From: CAZMZF01 sp964570765
Lineage (GTDB): Bacteria; Zixibacteria; MSB-5A5; RBG-16-43-9
Reading direction: 5' to 3'
Length of the DNA stretch: 64,000 nt
Assembly: GCA_964570765.1 (NCBI GenBank)
Contig: CAZMZF010000014.1
Location: 1 to 64,000, forward strand
Shown here: in pieces, positions 17,912 through 25,087 of the stretch
How the letters are laid out: each line of letters starts with the position of its first letter
Numbering within the stretch: position 1 is the first letter of the stretch
Position numbers and translations under genes: made by a program
The notes under the pieces: generated by a model
Database searches by the model: none
What the model was told of the DNA's origin: nothing
Seen by the model: only the letters and a program-made list of their open reading frames with translations

Positions 17912-19294
17912 ATGCCTTACCGTGTGTTACTTTGGGGAGTGGTGGTGGGGTTACTAGTCTGTGCTATTGCTTCTGCAGACATTCCCAAGACCATAAATTT
18001 TCAGGGGAGGCTAACAGATGCATCCGGGAAGTTTGTTTCAGATGGTAAATATTACTTGTCTTTCAGGCTTTATTCAGATTCAACCGGAGGAACTGCAATA
18101 TGGCAGGAGGCTGAATCAATTGCAGTGAGCAAGGGATTATTTAATGTTATTTTAGGTTCGTTTAACCCAATTCCAGACAGTATTTTTGATTATTCTTATA
18201 TCTGGTTAGGAATGCAAGTGGGGTCCGATCAAGAGATGACTCCACGTCAGAGATTGTCGAGTTTGGGATATGCTTATCGAAGTATAAAGGCAGATACGTC
18301 CGCATTTGCTGTATCGGGCATTGCTGGTGGATGGGTTGATGATGGAACTGTTGTCAGATTAGCCACAAGCACCGATAACGTTGGCATCGGAACGACAAGC
18401 CCTCTTACTTCGCTGCATGTTGCAAGGAGCGGTGGATATCATTGGGGAAGCGGAACCGGCCGTGGCTGGTTAACCATAGGAGATAGCACTTATGGTTTAT
18501 CCTTTGGAATAGCGACTGGCGGATTAGGAGCTGGTGATGCAAGAATCTGGACCGACGGTGGTACAGGAAGACTGATGATTTCAGGAGGTTCAAGTTCAAG
18601 AGACCTTTTGACGCTGACTAACGGCAATGTTGGCATCGGGACGAATAATCCGAGGCGGAAGTTAGAGATTGACCTTAGCAATGCATCGGGCCCATGGGGA
18701 CGGGATGCCATCTATATCCGATCATCGGATGACAATAGTACTGCAACGCTGCTTACAAATAAGAATAATTTCACATTCTGGACCTTGACCGAAGGAGTGG
18801 ACAGACGTGCCAACATTTCGTGTGGCGACATAGATGCGGATGGCACGACAACAACGAAAGTGCTTGCAATTACGGGTGGTTCGGACTTAGCTGAGCCTTT
18901 CCCTATATCTTATTCAGAGAAACTCCAAGCTGGCTCTGCAGTGATAATCGATGAAGAAAATCCGGGCCACCTTACACTAAGTTCTCAACCTTATGATCGA
19001 AGGGTTGCTGGTATTGTAAGCGGGGCTGGTGGAATCAAGCCGGGTTTGACTTTGAGCCAAGAAGGGGTAATGGAGGGAGACCAGAACATCGCCTTGAGCG
19101 GGAGAGTGTATGTCTTAGCAACAGCCTCCAATGGAGCTATTAAGCCCGGTGATCTTCTCACCACTTCAAGTATTCCCGGCTACGTGATGAAAGTCACTGA
19201 TTATGAGAAAGCACAAGGAGCTATAATTGGCAAGGCAATGAGCCCCCTTGATAAAGGGCAAGGATTGGTTTTGGTGCTAGTGAACCTGCAATAA
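17912..19294 (+). CDS. Secreted tail-fibre-like protein, intact paralogue
   Basis: A 460-residue protein with a signal peptide (residues 1-23, ending AIASA). It then has the conserved head INFQGRLTDASGKFVSDGKY, a head-to-stalk segment ending PRQRLSSLGYAYRSIKADT, a variable middle with two VGIGTTSP/VGIGTNNP units typical of fibre stalks, and a conserved C-terminal domain of about 145 residues (VLAITGGSDLAEPFPISYSE to the end). The ends match the first copy at 15025 closely, in places exactly at DNA level, whereas the middle differs. ATG 17912 follows TAGGAG and is preferred over TTG 17885. The role is unknown: a trimeric surface fibre or adhesin is plausible. The C10 protease gene follows 14 bases later. 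Confidence 0.75.
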   Translation: MPYRVLLWGVVVGLLVCAIASADIPKTINFQGRLTDASGKFVSDGKYYLSFRLYSDSTGGTAIWQEAESIAVSKGLFNVILGSFNPIPDSIFDYSYIWLGMQVGSDQEMTPRQRLSSLGYAYRSIKADTSAFAVSGIAGGWVDDGTVVRLATSTDNVGIGTTSPLTSLHVARSGGYHWGSGTGRGWLTIGDSTYGLSFGIATGGLGAGDARIWTDGGTGRLMISGGSSSRDLLTLTNGNVGIGTNNPRRKLEIDLSNASGPWGRDAIYIRSSDDNSTATLLTNKNNFTFWTLTEGVDRRANISCGDIDADGTTTTKVLAITGGSDLAEPFPISYSEKLQAGSAVIIDEENPGHLTLSSQPYDRRVAGIVSGAGGIKPGLTLSQEGVMEGDQNIALSGRVYVLATASNGAIKPGDLLTTSSIPGYVMKVTDYEKAQGAIIGKAMSPLDKGQGLVLVLVNLQ

Positions 19295-19308
19295 TGGGAG
19301 GTGAGAAA

Positions 19309-20748
19309 ATGAAACCGATTACAAAAAGAATTGCATTTGTACTCATACTCTTTGGCTTAATTTTGATACCTTTGTTTCCACAAGCAAAAGAGATAGAGGA
19401 ACAAAATGTCCGTTCTGCTGTAGAGACCTGGGTCCGATATGTAACCGCAGATGCACGACCAGATGCTATCATCGAGAAGATGGAGCCTTACCAGGTTGAA
19501 GGGAAAACCGTTGCCTATATTGCCCATCTTGGAGGAGGCGGTTTCTGTCTTTGCGGAGCAGATGATTTAGTTCTACCTGTATATTTTTACTGTCCTGAAG
19601 GGACATATGACCCTGAGAATCAAAGCCATCGATACATTCTGTGGGAGATAGAAACAAGACTCAAGACTTTGCAGGAAGGACTGCAAAAAAATGACCCGAA
19701 CTTACAACCATACCAGGAAGTCCTTTCGGAAAGAGCCACCTTCTGGCAGGAGCTTACTGCCGACCGGATTCCCACAAGAGTTGAAACAGAGTATACGCTT
19801 GCTGAACCAATTCAGATGGAGCTGAATCTAACCACCCGTTGGGACCAAGAGTCACCATACAATAATTTCTGTCCAATGGGGGATCAAAGCTGCACCGTTT
19901 GTCCTGACGGCTGGCCACCTTCCTCAAGAACCGTAGTCGGCTGTGTGGCAACTGCCACAGCTCAGATTATGAAATACTGGAATTGGCCTTCATCTGGAAC
20001 TGGTAGTAAGTCTTATTCGTGGAATGGTGATCAATCCTGCGGTGGAAGCACGCCATCGCAAGTTTTGAGTGCTACATTCTCCGACCCTTATGATTGGCAA
20101 AATATGCCGGATTATTGTGGCTGGGGATGCACACAGGCACAGAAGGATGCACTCGCTGAACTTTGCTACGAGGTGGGAGTTGCCCTTAAAATGGACTATG
20201 GAGTGTGTGGGTCTGGAGCCTACTCGGAAGACATCGACAACGCTCTTATGTATTTTCTTTATTACGATGCTGACCATGACTCAGACTGGAACAAAGACGA
20301 GATCACTAAAGACATTCAGTGGCTTCGGCCTGTAGTATTATGTGGGCGGAACGCCGAGGGGGAGGGGCACTGCTGGGTGGTATTCGGTTATGACAAAGGG
20401 ACTGATCCCAATCGGCAGTTCAAGATGAACATGGGTTGGGGTGGGGACTATAGTTCTCCACCGTATGGCTGGTACAGCTTGGATAATGTCCCAAAAGGTC
20501 TGATCCATGATCATCGCCGTGTCACGGATATAGCACCATTAATGGTAAAGTTTGTCGGTGTCGGTGACGCTGGTGACGGCGGCCCCTACCACCCATATAA
20601 AAATATTGAGGAAGCAATGGCCAAGGCACCTAATGGCGCCACCCTAATATTCAAAGCTGGTTCTGATAATACTTTTTCTGCAGGAACGCTTGTAATCAAT
20701 CGACCACTGACTCTCAAAGGTAAAGATGTAACCATTCGCAAGCAATAA
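19309..20748 (+). CDS. Secreted C10-family cysteine protease, second copy
   Basis: A 479-residue protein. The signal peptide is residues 5-25 (ends LFPQAKE), with a propeptide-like region to about residue 165. The C10 domain has the nucleophile C212 in VVGCVATATAQIMKYWNWP, histidine H354 in GHCWVVFGYD and NMGWGGDY. It is cysteine-rich around CPMGDQSCTVCPDGW, unlike the first copy. The tail from about residue 410 (GDGGPYHPYKNIEEAMAKA, TLVINRPLTLKGKDVTI) is one or two rungs of a beta-helix. ATG 19309 is chosen over ATG 19294 because GGGAGGTGAG lies before it. It pairs with the fibre gene just upstream. Confidence 0.85.
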   Translation: MKPITKRIAFVLILFGLILIPLFPQAKEIEEQNVRSAVETWVRYVTADARPDAIIEKMEPYQVEGKTVAYIAHLGGGGFCLCGADDLVLPVYFYCPEGTYDPENQSHRYILWEIETRLKTLQEGLQKNDPNLQPYQEVLSERATFWQELTADRIPTRVETEYTLAEPIQMELNLTTRWDQESPYNNFCPMGDQSCTVCPDGWPPSSRTVVGCVATATAQIMKYWNWPSSGTGSKSYSWNGDQSCGGSTPSQVLSATFSDPYDWQNMPDYCGWGCTQAQKDALAELCYEVGVALKMDYGVCGSGAYSEDIDNALMYFLYYDADHDSDWNKDEITKDIQWLRPVVLCGRNAEGEGHCWVVFGYDKGTDPNRQFKMNMGWGGDYSSPPYGWYSLDNVPKGLIHDHRRVTDIAPLMVKFVGVGDAGDGGPYHPYKNIEEAMAKAPNGATLIFKAGSDNTFSAGTLVINRPLTLKGKDVTIRKQ

Positions 20749-20779
20749 AAGATTTCTCGAAGTATTCCGCTAGATATTA

Positions 20780-20836
20780 TAGGGGCGACCTGCTTGGTCG
20801 CCCTAACATCTCATTCTAGTCAGACAGGATGTCTGA
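20780..20836. repeat. Two palindromes ahead of the nuo promoter
   Basis: TAGGGGCGACCTGCTTGGTCGCCCTA (stem GGGCGACC/GGTCGCCC, 20780-20805) and GTCAGACAGGATGTCTGA (20819-20836). The latter resembles the GTCAGACTAAAAGTCTGAC element at 8802. Confidence 0.65.
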
Positions 20837-20857
20837 ACCACCAAACCAAAATTTGTA

Positions 20858-20886
20858 TTGACAACTTTTTACTAACTTGTTATTTT
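20858..20886 (+). promoter_or_regulatory. Predicted sigma-70-type promoter of the nuo operon
   Basis: TTGACA (20858-20863), exactly 17 bases, TATTTT (20881-20886). It lies 60 bases before the nuoA ATG and is the only strong promoter-like sequence I found ahead of the operon. Confidence 0.6.
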
Positions 20887-20897
20887 CTTCACAATCT

Positions 20898-20924
20898 TAA
20901 CTGACCAGCAATTATGGTCAGTTA
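20898..20924 (+). promoter_or_regulatory. Stem-loop in the nuo leader
   Basis: TAACTGACCA, loop GCAATTA, TGGTCAGTTA: a perfect 10-bp inverted repeat starting about 12 bases after the -10 box. It would form a hairpin at the 5' end of the mRNA, or be a dimeric repressor site. No Shine-Dalgarno sequence is evident between it and nuoA. Confidence 0.5.
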
Positions 20925-20945
20925 TATATATGTAAACATTTAGTT

Positions 20946-21302
20946 ATGTATAACGAATATATCGCCTTAGCCCTTTTGATACTCATAGTAGGTGGAGTGG
21001 GGCTGGCTATCATAATTATCTCAATGTTCATTGGCAGAAAACCTCCATCCAAGGAAAAACTTCTACCCTATGAATGCGGCAACATACCGGAAGAGGATGC
21101 CCGGGGGAAATTCCCGGTAAAGTTTTATATGGTGGCTATACTTTTCATAATCTTCGATATCGAGGTGGCTTTTTTGTTCCCCTGGGCGGTTATCTATAAG
21201 GAATTGAAGCTTTTTGGTTTGATTGAGATGGGGATATTTTTGCTGGTTCTTCTTATAGGTTACATATATATCGTTAAGAAAGGTGGTCTCCGATGGGAGT
21301 AG
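20946..21302 (+). CDS. nuoA: NADH-quinone oxidoreductase subunit A
   Basis: A 118-residue membrane subunit of complex I with three transmembrane helices. The family signature LLPYECGNIPEEDARGKFPVKFY lies in the conserved loop after helix 1 (the cysteine is in YECG), followed by ILFIIFDIEVAFLFPWAV. First gene of the operon. Its last 10 bases overlap nuoB, the usual translational coupling. Confidence 0.93.
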   Translation: MYNEYIALALLILIVGGVGLAIIIISMFIGRKPPSKEKLLPYECGNIPEEDARGKFPVKFYMVAILFIIFDIEVAFLFPWAVIYKELKLFGLIEMGIFLLVLLIGYIYIVKKGGLRWE

Positions 21303-21814
21303 CGGATCAAAAGATTGATTCCATCAAAGTAAAAGATATTCCTCAGGGTGTCATCTTATCCACTTTAGATGGAGTGGTGGGGTGGGCAAGGAAATCCTCT
21401 ATGTGGCCCATGGGATTTGGACTTGCCTGCTGTGCAATTGAGATGATGTGTACTGCGGCCTCGCGTTTTGATATGGCAAGGTTCGGGATGGAAATTTTCC
21501 GTTCTTCTCCGCGTCAGGCAGATTTGATGATTGTGGCTGGCAGAGTTTCAAGGAAGATGGCACCGATTATAAGACAATTGTATAACCAGATGCCCGAGCC
21601 CAAATGGGTGATTGCTATGGGCGCGTGTGCTTCCTGTGGTGGAGTGTTTAATAACTATGCTGTGGTTCAGGGGGTAGATAAAATAATACCGGTAGATATA
21701 TATGTACCTGGATGCCCTCCACGTCCGGAACAGCTTTTAGACGGAATTTTGAAACTGCACCAGAAGGTTCAAAAAGAGGGTTTATTCGAAAAAAAGATTG
21801 AGAAAAAAATGTAG
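21293..21814 (+). CDS. nuoB: NADH-quinone oxidoreductase subunit B
   Basis: A 173-residue peripheral-arm subunit that holds cluster N2, the last electron carrier before quinone. The ligand cysteines are in GLACCAIEMMC, GACASCGG and VPGCPPRPEQ, all present. It overlaps nuoA by 10 bases. The region after its stop (21815-21879) contains a CAATTCATTGGG... spacer before nuoC. Confidence 0.95.
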   Translation: MGVADQKIDSIKVKDIPQGVILSTLDGVVGWARKSSMWPMGFGLACCAIEMMCTAASRFDMARFGMEIFRSSPRQADLMIVAGRVSRKMAPIIRQLYNQMPEPKWVIAMGACASCGGVFNNYAVVQGVDKIIPVDIYVPGCPPRPEQLLDGILKLHQKVQKEGLFEKKIEKKM

Positions 21815-21879
21815 TTGCCCAATTCATTGGGTCCATTTGGACTCGATAAATCGAGCAACTATAAATAAGACCTAATAGC

Positions 21880-22380
21880 ATGGAAAACCTTACTCTGAAA
21901 AAATTAAAACGGAATTTCCCCAACTCTGTTTTAGAAATAATTGAATATCGTGAACAGCTTTCTATACTGATTAAAAAAGAAGACTTGCTTTTGGTCTGTA
22001 AATTTTTGAAAGATGAGCCAGAATTGAAATATGCTTTCTTGTCTGATGTCTGCGGAGTGGATTATCCTCAAAGGGAGAAAAGATTTGAGGTCATCTATAA
22101 TCTTTATTCTTTACCTTTCAGATGGAGAATAAGGCTGAAAATCAGAGTATCTGAAGGTGAATCGGTTAATTCAGTTACCCTCATCTGGAAAACAGCTAAC
22201 TGGCTGGAGAGAGAAGTTTACGATATGTTCGGGGTGAAATTCGATAATCATCCGGATTTGCAAAGAATCCTTATGCCGGATGATTGGGTCGGGCATCCTT
22301 TAAGAAAAGATTATCCTTTAAATTTTGAAGAGATTGCCTTCGGTCATAATAAAGATAAACCACAGAGAATCATAAAATAA
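21880..22380 (+). CDS. nuoC: NADH-quinone oxidoreductase subunit C
   Basis: A 166-residue 30-kDa-type subunit. The C-terminal signature is WKTANWLEREVYDMFGVKFDNHPDLQRILMPDDW..HPLRKDYP (shown in parts), and LSDVCGVDYP lies near residue 60. It is separate from nuoD, not fused as in E. coli. A 200-base gap with a repeat follows. Confidence 0.92.
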   Translation: MENLTLKKLKRNFPNSVLEIIEYREQLSILIKKEDLLLVCKFLKDEPELKYAFLSDVCGVDYPQREKRFEVIYNLYSLPFRWRIRLKIRVSEGESVNSVTLIWKTANWLEREVYDMFGVKFDNHPDLQRILMPDDWVGHPLRKDYPLNFEEIAFGHNKDKPQRIIK

Positions 22381-22438
22381 AAAAAGTAAGACGTAAGATG
22401 GAAAACGTAAGAAGGAAAATGAAAATGGAATGATAAAT

Positions 22439-22543
22439 TGTCATTCTGAGCCCCGCAAGATGCGGGACGAAGAATCTCTCTCAAGGTTAAATGTGACAGA
22501 TTCTTCAGTCGTCCCGCCGAAGGCGGACTCCGTCAGAATGACA
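22439..22543. repeat. TGTCATTCTGA palindromic repeat between nuoC and nuoD
   Basis: An imperfect long palindrome. TTGTCATTCTGAG (22438-22450) pairs with the closing GTCAGAATGACAA (22532-22544), with inner hairpins GCCCCGCAAGATGCGGGAC and CCCGCCGAAGGCGG. It belongs to the same family as 26368-26455 and 59906-59983. Before it lies AAGTAAGACGTAAGATGG low-complexity sequence. Confidence 0.75.
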
Positions 22544-22584
22544 AAATCTCGAATAGCGAAAAGCAAATAGCTAATAGCGAAATT

Positions 22585-23775
22585 ATGCAGATAAAAAGAG
22601 AAAAACAAGATACGATGATTCTGAATATGGGTCCTCAGCACCCGGCTACCCACGGGGTGCTGAGGGTAGTTCTGGAGCTGGATGGTGAGACAGTTGTAAA
22701 AGCAACTCCAGATATTGGCTACCTGCATACCGGGATTGAAAAAACTGCAGAATATAAGACCTATTCTCAGGCGATCACCCTTTTCGACCGAACAGACTAT
22801 GTGGCTAATCTTTCCAACAATCTGGGTTATGTCTTAGCTGTGGAGAAGTTGCTGGATATAGAAGCTCCTCCCAGGGCTCAATATATAAGGGTTCTTTTAA
22901 CTGAGTTAACTCGAATAGCATCTCATCTGGTCTGGGTTGGCTCTCATGCCGCAGATATTGGTGCAATATCTATGCTTCTGTATGCATTTCGTGAACGGGA
23001 AATGCTGATGGATATCTTTGAGACCATCTCCGGGCAGAGGATGATGACCTCTTATTTCAGGGTTGGAGGTTTAGCCAAGGATTTACCCTCAAGTGGCGAA
23101 TTCGAAAAAAGAGTCAAGGAGTTCATAAAAGTTTTTCCCTCAAAAATTCAGGATTACGAGAACCTTTTAACCAAAAATAAACTCTGGCTTCAGAGGACTG
23201 TTGGTATTGGAACAATAACCGCAGAAGAGGCAATCAACTACGGACTTTCAGGTCCTATTCTTAGAGGGTGTGGAGTGAAGCATGATTTAAGGAAAGCTAA
23301 TCCTTATTCGGGTTATGATAAATTTGAGTTCGATATTCCTACTGGTAAGAATGGAGATATTTATGATCGATACCTGGTCAGAGTCGAAGAGATGAGACAG
23401 TCTTTAAAAATTGTCAAGCAAGCCTTAGATGGTATTCCTCAAGGTGAGTATATTGCTAAAATTCCGGGAGTTACTTATCCTCCAAAAGAGATAGTTAAAA
23501 AAGAAATGGAAGCATTGATCTATCATTTCAAGATCGCCGAGGAAGGGTTCAAGGTACCAGCAGGTGAAGTTTATCATTCTATTGAATCACCTAAAGGTGA
23601 ATTAGGCTATTTTATCGTCTCAGATGGCTCAAGCAAGCCCTATAGAGTAAGAGTAAGGCCTCCTTCATTTGTAAATTTAAGTGCTTTAAATAGATTGGTT
23701 ACTGGTAGATTGATAGCAGATGTGGTGGCAATTATCGGAAGTATAGATATCGTTTTAGGAGAAATAGACAGGTGA
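22585..23775 (+). CDS. nuoD: NADH-quinone oxidoreductase subunit D
   Basis: A 396-residue 49-kDa-type subunit that forms the quinone site with NuoB. Marks: NMGPQHPATHGVLRVVLELD near the N-terminus, DIGYLHTGIEKTAEYKTY, and the C-terminal DVVAIIGSIDIVLGEIDR. The histidine of HPATHGV and the conserved ERE/R pattern of the quinone pocket are in place. After nuoD the operon is interrupted by about 800 bases of repeat and transposase sequence. Confidence 0.95.
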   Translation: MQIKREKQDTMILNMGPQHPATHGVLRVVLELDGETVVKATPDIGYLHTGIEKTAEYKTYSQAITLFDRTDYVANLSNNLGYVLAVEKLLDIEAPPRAQYIRVLLTELTRIASHLVWVGSHAADIGAISMLLYAFREREMLMDIFETISGQRMMTSYFRVGGLAKDLPSSGEFEKRVKEFIKVFPSKIQDYENLLTKNKLWLQRTVGIGTITAEEAINYGLSGPILRGCGVKHDLRKANPYSGYDKFEFDIPTGKNGDIYDRYLVRVEEMRQSLKIVKQALDGIPQGEYIAKIPGVTYPPKEIVKKEMEALIYHFKIAEEGFKVPAGEVYHSIESPKGELGYFIVSDGSSKPYRVRVRPPSFVNLSALNRLVTGRLIADVVAIIGSIDIVLGEIDR

Positions 23776-23778
23776 GTT

Positions 23779-23836
23779 GTAGGGGCAGACCTGTGTGTCT
23801 GCCCTGGGAATTTGGGCGAACACGTAGGTTCACCTA
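23779..23836. repeat. Two-hairpin GTAG element, left of the RAYT gene
   Basis: GTAGGGGCAGACCTG...GTCTGCCC forms the first hairpin (stem GGGCAGAC) and GGGCGAACACGTAGGTTCACC forms the second. It starts 3 bases after the nuoD stop. The same unit is found inside the RAYT gene (24119-24179) and, expanded, after it (24470-24576). Confidence 0.85.
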
Positions 23837-23854
23837 TGAAGATAATGATATCAA

Positions 23855-24457
23855 ATGAAACATAATTCAATGAATCATCAACGTCGTTCAATCAGGTTAA
23901 AGGATTATGATTATTCACAGAATGGAGCATATTTTGTAACGATATGCACAGAAGACCAGGAATATTTGTTTGGTGATATATTGAAAGAGAAAATGGTTTT
24001 AAATGAAGCAGGTGAGATGATAAAGAAATGGTGGGTAGAGACAAGAAATAAATTTAAGAACATTGAATTAGATGAATTTGTTATTATGCCTAATCATTTT
24101 CAGGGTATTGTAAATATTGTAGGGGCAGACCTGCGTGTCTGCCCTGAGAATTTGGGCGAACACGTAGGTTCGCCCCTACACAGGATCGTCCAATGGTTTA
24201 AGACCATGACAACAAATGAATATATTCGCAATGTTCATAACAATATGTGGAAACCATTCCTTAAACGATTATGGCAACGCAACTATTACGAACATGTTAT
24301 TCGAAATGAGGATGAATTAAACAAAATTAGATATTATATTCAAACTAATCCATTAAAGTGGCATCTGGACAGGGAAAATCCAGAAAGGACTGGTACAGAT
24401 GAATTGGAGGACGAAATTTTTAGCTCAAAGATGGTCAATCAGTTTATTAAATATTAA
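23855..24457 (+). CDS. REP-associated tyrosine transposase (RAYT, IS200/IS605-like)
   Basis: A 200-residue Y1-transposase domain protein that in active relatives nicks single-stranded hairpins through a tyrosine. The family pattern is SIRLKDYDYSQNGAYFVTIC, then FVIMPNHFQGIV, RIVQWFKTMTTNEYIR, KRLWQRNYYEHVIRNEDEL and YYIQTNPLKWHLDRENP. The usual HUH metal motif is changed to H-F-Q, with the second histidine replaced by glutamine, while the likely catalytic tyrosine in NYYEHVIR is kept. Residues VGADLRVCPENLGEHVGSPL are coded by a complete copy of the genomic palindrome. The ATG at 23855 is followed in frame by another at 23870. It sits between nuoD and nuoE in the same orientation, so nuo transcription would read through it. 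Confidence 0.85.
   Translation: MKHNSMNHQRRSIRLKDYDYSQNGAYFVTICTEDQEYLFGDILKEKMVLNEAGEMIKKWWVETRNKFKNIELDEFVIMPNHFQGIVNIVGADLRVCPENLGEHVGSPLHRIVQWFKTMTTNEYIRNVHNNMWKPFLKRLWQRNYYEHVIRNEDELNKIRYYIQTNPLKWHLDRENPERTGTDELEDEIFSSKMVNQFIKY
24119..24179. repeat. Complete two-hairpin GTAG...CTAC element inside the RAYT coding sequence
   Basis: The 61-base element begins GTAGGGGCAGACCTGCG and ends GGTTCGCCCCTAC. The hairpins are GGGCAGAC/GTCTGCCC and GGGCGAAC/GTTCGCCC, bounded by GTAGGGG and CCCCTAC. It is read as protein in the variable region after the HUH-like motif. Confidence 0.88.
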
Positions 24458-24469
24458 GCAGATAAAATT

Positions 24470-24576
24470 GTAGGGGCAGACCTGTCCTACGGATCCGTTT
24501 TAGGACGTGTCTGCCCTAGCGAACAGACAGGAATGTCTGTTCTACTGAAACAGACGAACACGCAGTTCGCCCCTAC
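24470..24576. repeat. Expanded, nested GTAG...CTAC element right of the RAYT gene
   Basis: It begins GTAGGGGCAGACCTG and ends GCAGTTCGCCCCTAC like the other copies. However, the loop of the first hairpin holds an extra 21-base hairpin (24485-24505, centred on GGATCC, ends TCCTA and TAGGA). The spacer holds GAACAGACAGGAATGTCTGTTC (24520-24541). It appears to be a palindrome inserted in a palindrome. Confidence 0.8.
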
Positions 24577-24592
24577 AAAAATGTAAAAAAAG

Positions 24593-25084
24593 ATGATCAC
24601 AAAAGAAACAGAAGAAAAAATTCTAACTCTAAAAGGGAAATATCCAAAGGTGAAAACTGCAATCCTGCCAGCTTTCCATATCCTTTATAAAGATGTTGGT
24701 TATTTGGAGGATGAAGGGATGCAGAAAATCTCTGAGCTTTTAGGGATTCCTCTTTTAGAGATCTATGAGGTGGCATCTTTTTATACCTTTTTCCCCAGGG
24801 AAAAGATAGGTAAATACTGGATCAGGGTATGCGATAACCTTTCCTGTTCCCTTTTAGGTGCAGAAGAATTAATTAAATATTTAGAAGAGAAATTGAAGAT
24901 AAAAGTAAATCAGACGACGCCCGATGGTCTTTTTAGCCTTTCAACTGTAGAATGTCTGGGTTCCTGCGGAACTGCACCGGTTATGATGATAAACGAAGAT
25001 TATCACGAGAACTTGACTAAAGAAAAAATTGATAAGCTTTTAGAGGGGTTTTCAAGTCCTACGGATCCAAATTCGGAAAAATAG
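24593..25084 (+). CDS. nuoE: NADH-quinone oxidoreductase subunit E
   Basis: A 163-residue thioredoxin-like subunit with the [2Fe-2S] N1a ligands in CDNLSCSLLGAEE and VECLGSCGTAPV. It accepts electrons near the FMN of NuoF. The last residues (SSPTDPNSEK) are coded across TCCTACGGATCC (25057-25068), a 12-mer also found in the nested repeat upstream. nuoF starts 3 bases after its stop. Confidence 0.92.
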   Translation: MITKETEEKILTLKGKYPKVKTAILPAFHILYKDVGYLEDEGMQKISELLGIPLLEIYEVASFYTFFPREKIGKYWIRVCDNLSCSLLGAEELIKYLEEKLKIKVNQTTPDGLFSLSTVECLGSCGTAPVMMINEDYHENLTKEKIDKLLEGFSSPTDPNSEK

Positions 25085-25087
25085 ACT

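Noticed and set aside
24470..24576. tRNA-like or structured ncRNA
   Set aside because: The fold is explained by nested palindromes; no tRNA T-loop or CCA-type features are seen.
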